A DNA stretch of 64,000 nt from an uncultured Clostridia bacterium. GTDB lineage: Bacteria > Bacillota > Clostridia > Oscillospirales > Acutalibacteraceae. The translations under genes and the position numbers were made by a program. Within the stretch, counting starts at the first letter, position 1. The number at the start of each line of letters is the position of its first letter. Under the pieces are notes generated by a model, which did no database searches, was not told where the DNA came from, and worked only from the letters and a program-made list of their open reading frames with translations. This document shows, piece after piece, positions 63,766 to 64,000 of this stretch. The DNA lies in NCBI GenBank assembly GCA_946500295.1, contig CAMMVF010000005.1, positions 62,001 through 126,000 on the forward strand. Reading direction: 5' to 3'.

Positions 63766-64000
63766 GATTTTTATAATGAACTGATATGGTGATAAGTTAC
63801 AAGGAGCATGGGGAGAATAGTGGAATACTCCCCAGATCCATTTATGCTAAGCTACATATGGCAACAGCATTGCCGGATAGTAGCATTCAGCCGGTGTTTG
63901 GTAATCAAGTGCAGAATGGCGCCGCTCAAAGTTGTAGGTGTGGATATAATGTCTGATATTGTCAATATACCTTTACACTTTTCCTACACGGAAATTTTTA
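63738..64000 (-). mobile_element. insertion sequence end, IS3-like (continues outside window)
   Basis: From the break in the DUF262 gene at about 63738 (TGGCTCAGTTGTCAAGAC) the sequence is non-defence DNA leading into a minus-strand transposase end. AAAAATCT/AGATTTTT forms a small hairpin near the terminus. The exact terminal repeat and any target duplication need the other end, which is outside the window. Confidence 0.55.
63847..64000 (-). pseudogene. transposase C-terminal fragment, IS3-like, with internal stop
   Basis: The minus strand reads RYIDNIRHYIHTYNFERRHSALDYQTPAECY to a TAG at 63847-63849. The YNxxRxHSALxYxTPxE pattern is the end of DDE transposases of the IS3 type. Just upstream in frame is a TAA (63973-63975), after FRVGKV, so this copy appears degenerate unless the frame changes there. 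Confidence 0.65.

Overview
The window looks like a chromosomal segment of an anaerobic, low-to-moderate G+C, spore-forming member of the Clostridia, most likely the Oscillospiraceae/Ruminococcus group. The signs are pflB-pflA fermentation genes, a YunB sporulation protein, a spore-coat type manganese catalase remnant, PadR regulators, a CIRCE-controlled groESL operon, an aspS-gatCAB transamidation cluster and a cohesin-like surface module. The placement is inference from gene content, since no 16S gene is present.

Positions 1-25 kb are mostly core functions. They hold the start of pyrB; a cyclophilin lipoprotein with thioredoxin; an S1-domain RNA-binding protein; a P-type metal ATPase preceded by a recognisable NiCo (czcD) riboswitch; a PadR gene; a MATE exporter; a zinc-ribbon/cohesin-like membrane protein; yunB; an RNA methyltransferase; groES-groEL; an autoregulated-looking PadR/HAAS membrane pair; aspS-gatC-gatA-gatB, with an AspRS of apparent non-discriminating type; a LUD protein; a tiny Asn/Gln-repeat protein; and two rRNA methyltransferases.

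Positions 25-46 kb continue with a cyclase, a large lipoprotein, a HAD phosphatase-queH pair, rnhA, and a long co-directional block rnj-gdpP-rplI-dnaB-tilS-hpt-ftsH covering RNA decay, c-di-AMP turnover, replication, tRNA-Ile lysidine, purine salvage and membrane proteolysis. After it come pflB-pflA, a pyrophosphatase-like gene and recQ. A structured repeat of about 165 bp occurs twice, at 26.1 kb and 43.6 kb.

Positions 46-50 kb are decaying: a 5'-truncated manganese catalase, a GNAT gene cut by an in-frame TAA, an AAC(6')-like acetyltransferase shortened by a TGA, and a third GNAT fragment. An AraC regulator and an ArsB/SLC13-type permease follow.

Positions 50.7-64 kb are a defence island. 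It opens with a primase-helicase fusion of the TOTE type. A type I restriction-modification locus follows: hsdM, a broken PIN gene, a truncated hsdS with an inverted hsdS 3' cassette, a tyrosine recombinase, a complete hsdS, and hsdR split by a frameshift. A DUF262 gene cut by an IS end closes the island. Four copies of a 15-bp motif flank the two hsdS 3' cassettes in inverted pairs. Inverting the silent cassette at these sites gives, by direct counting, an in-frame 373-codon hsdS, exactly the length of the intact one. This is a recombinase-driven specificity switch and the most striking feature of the window.
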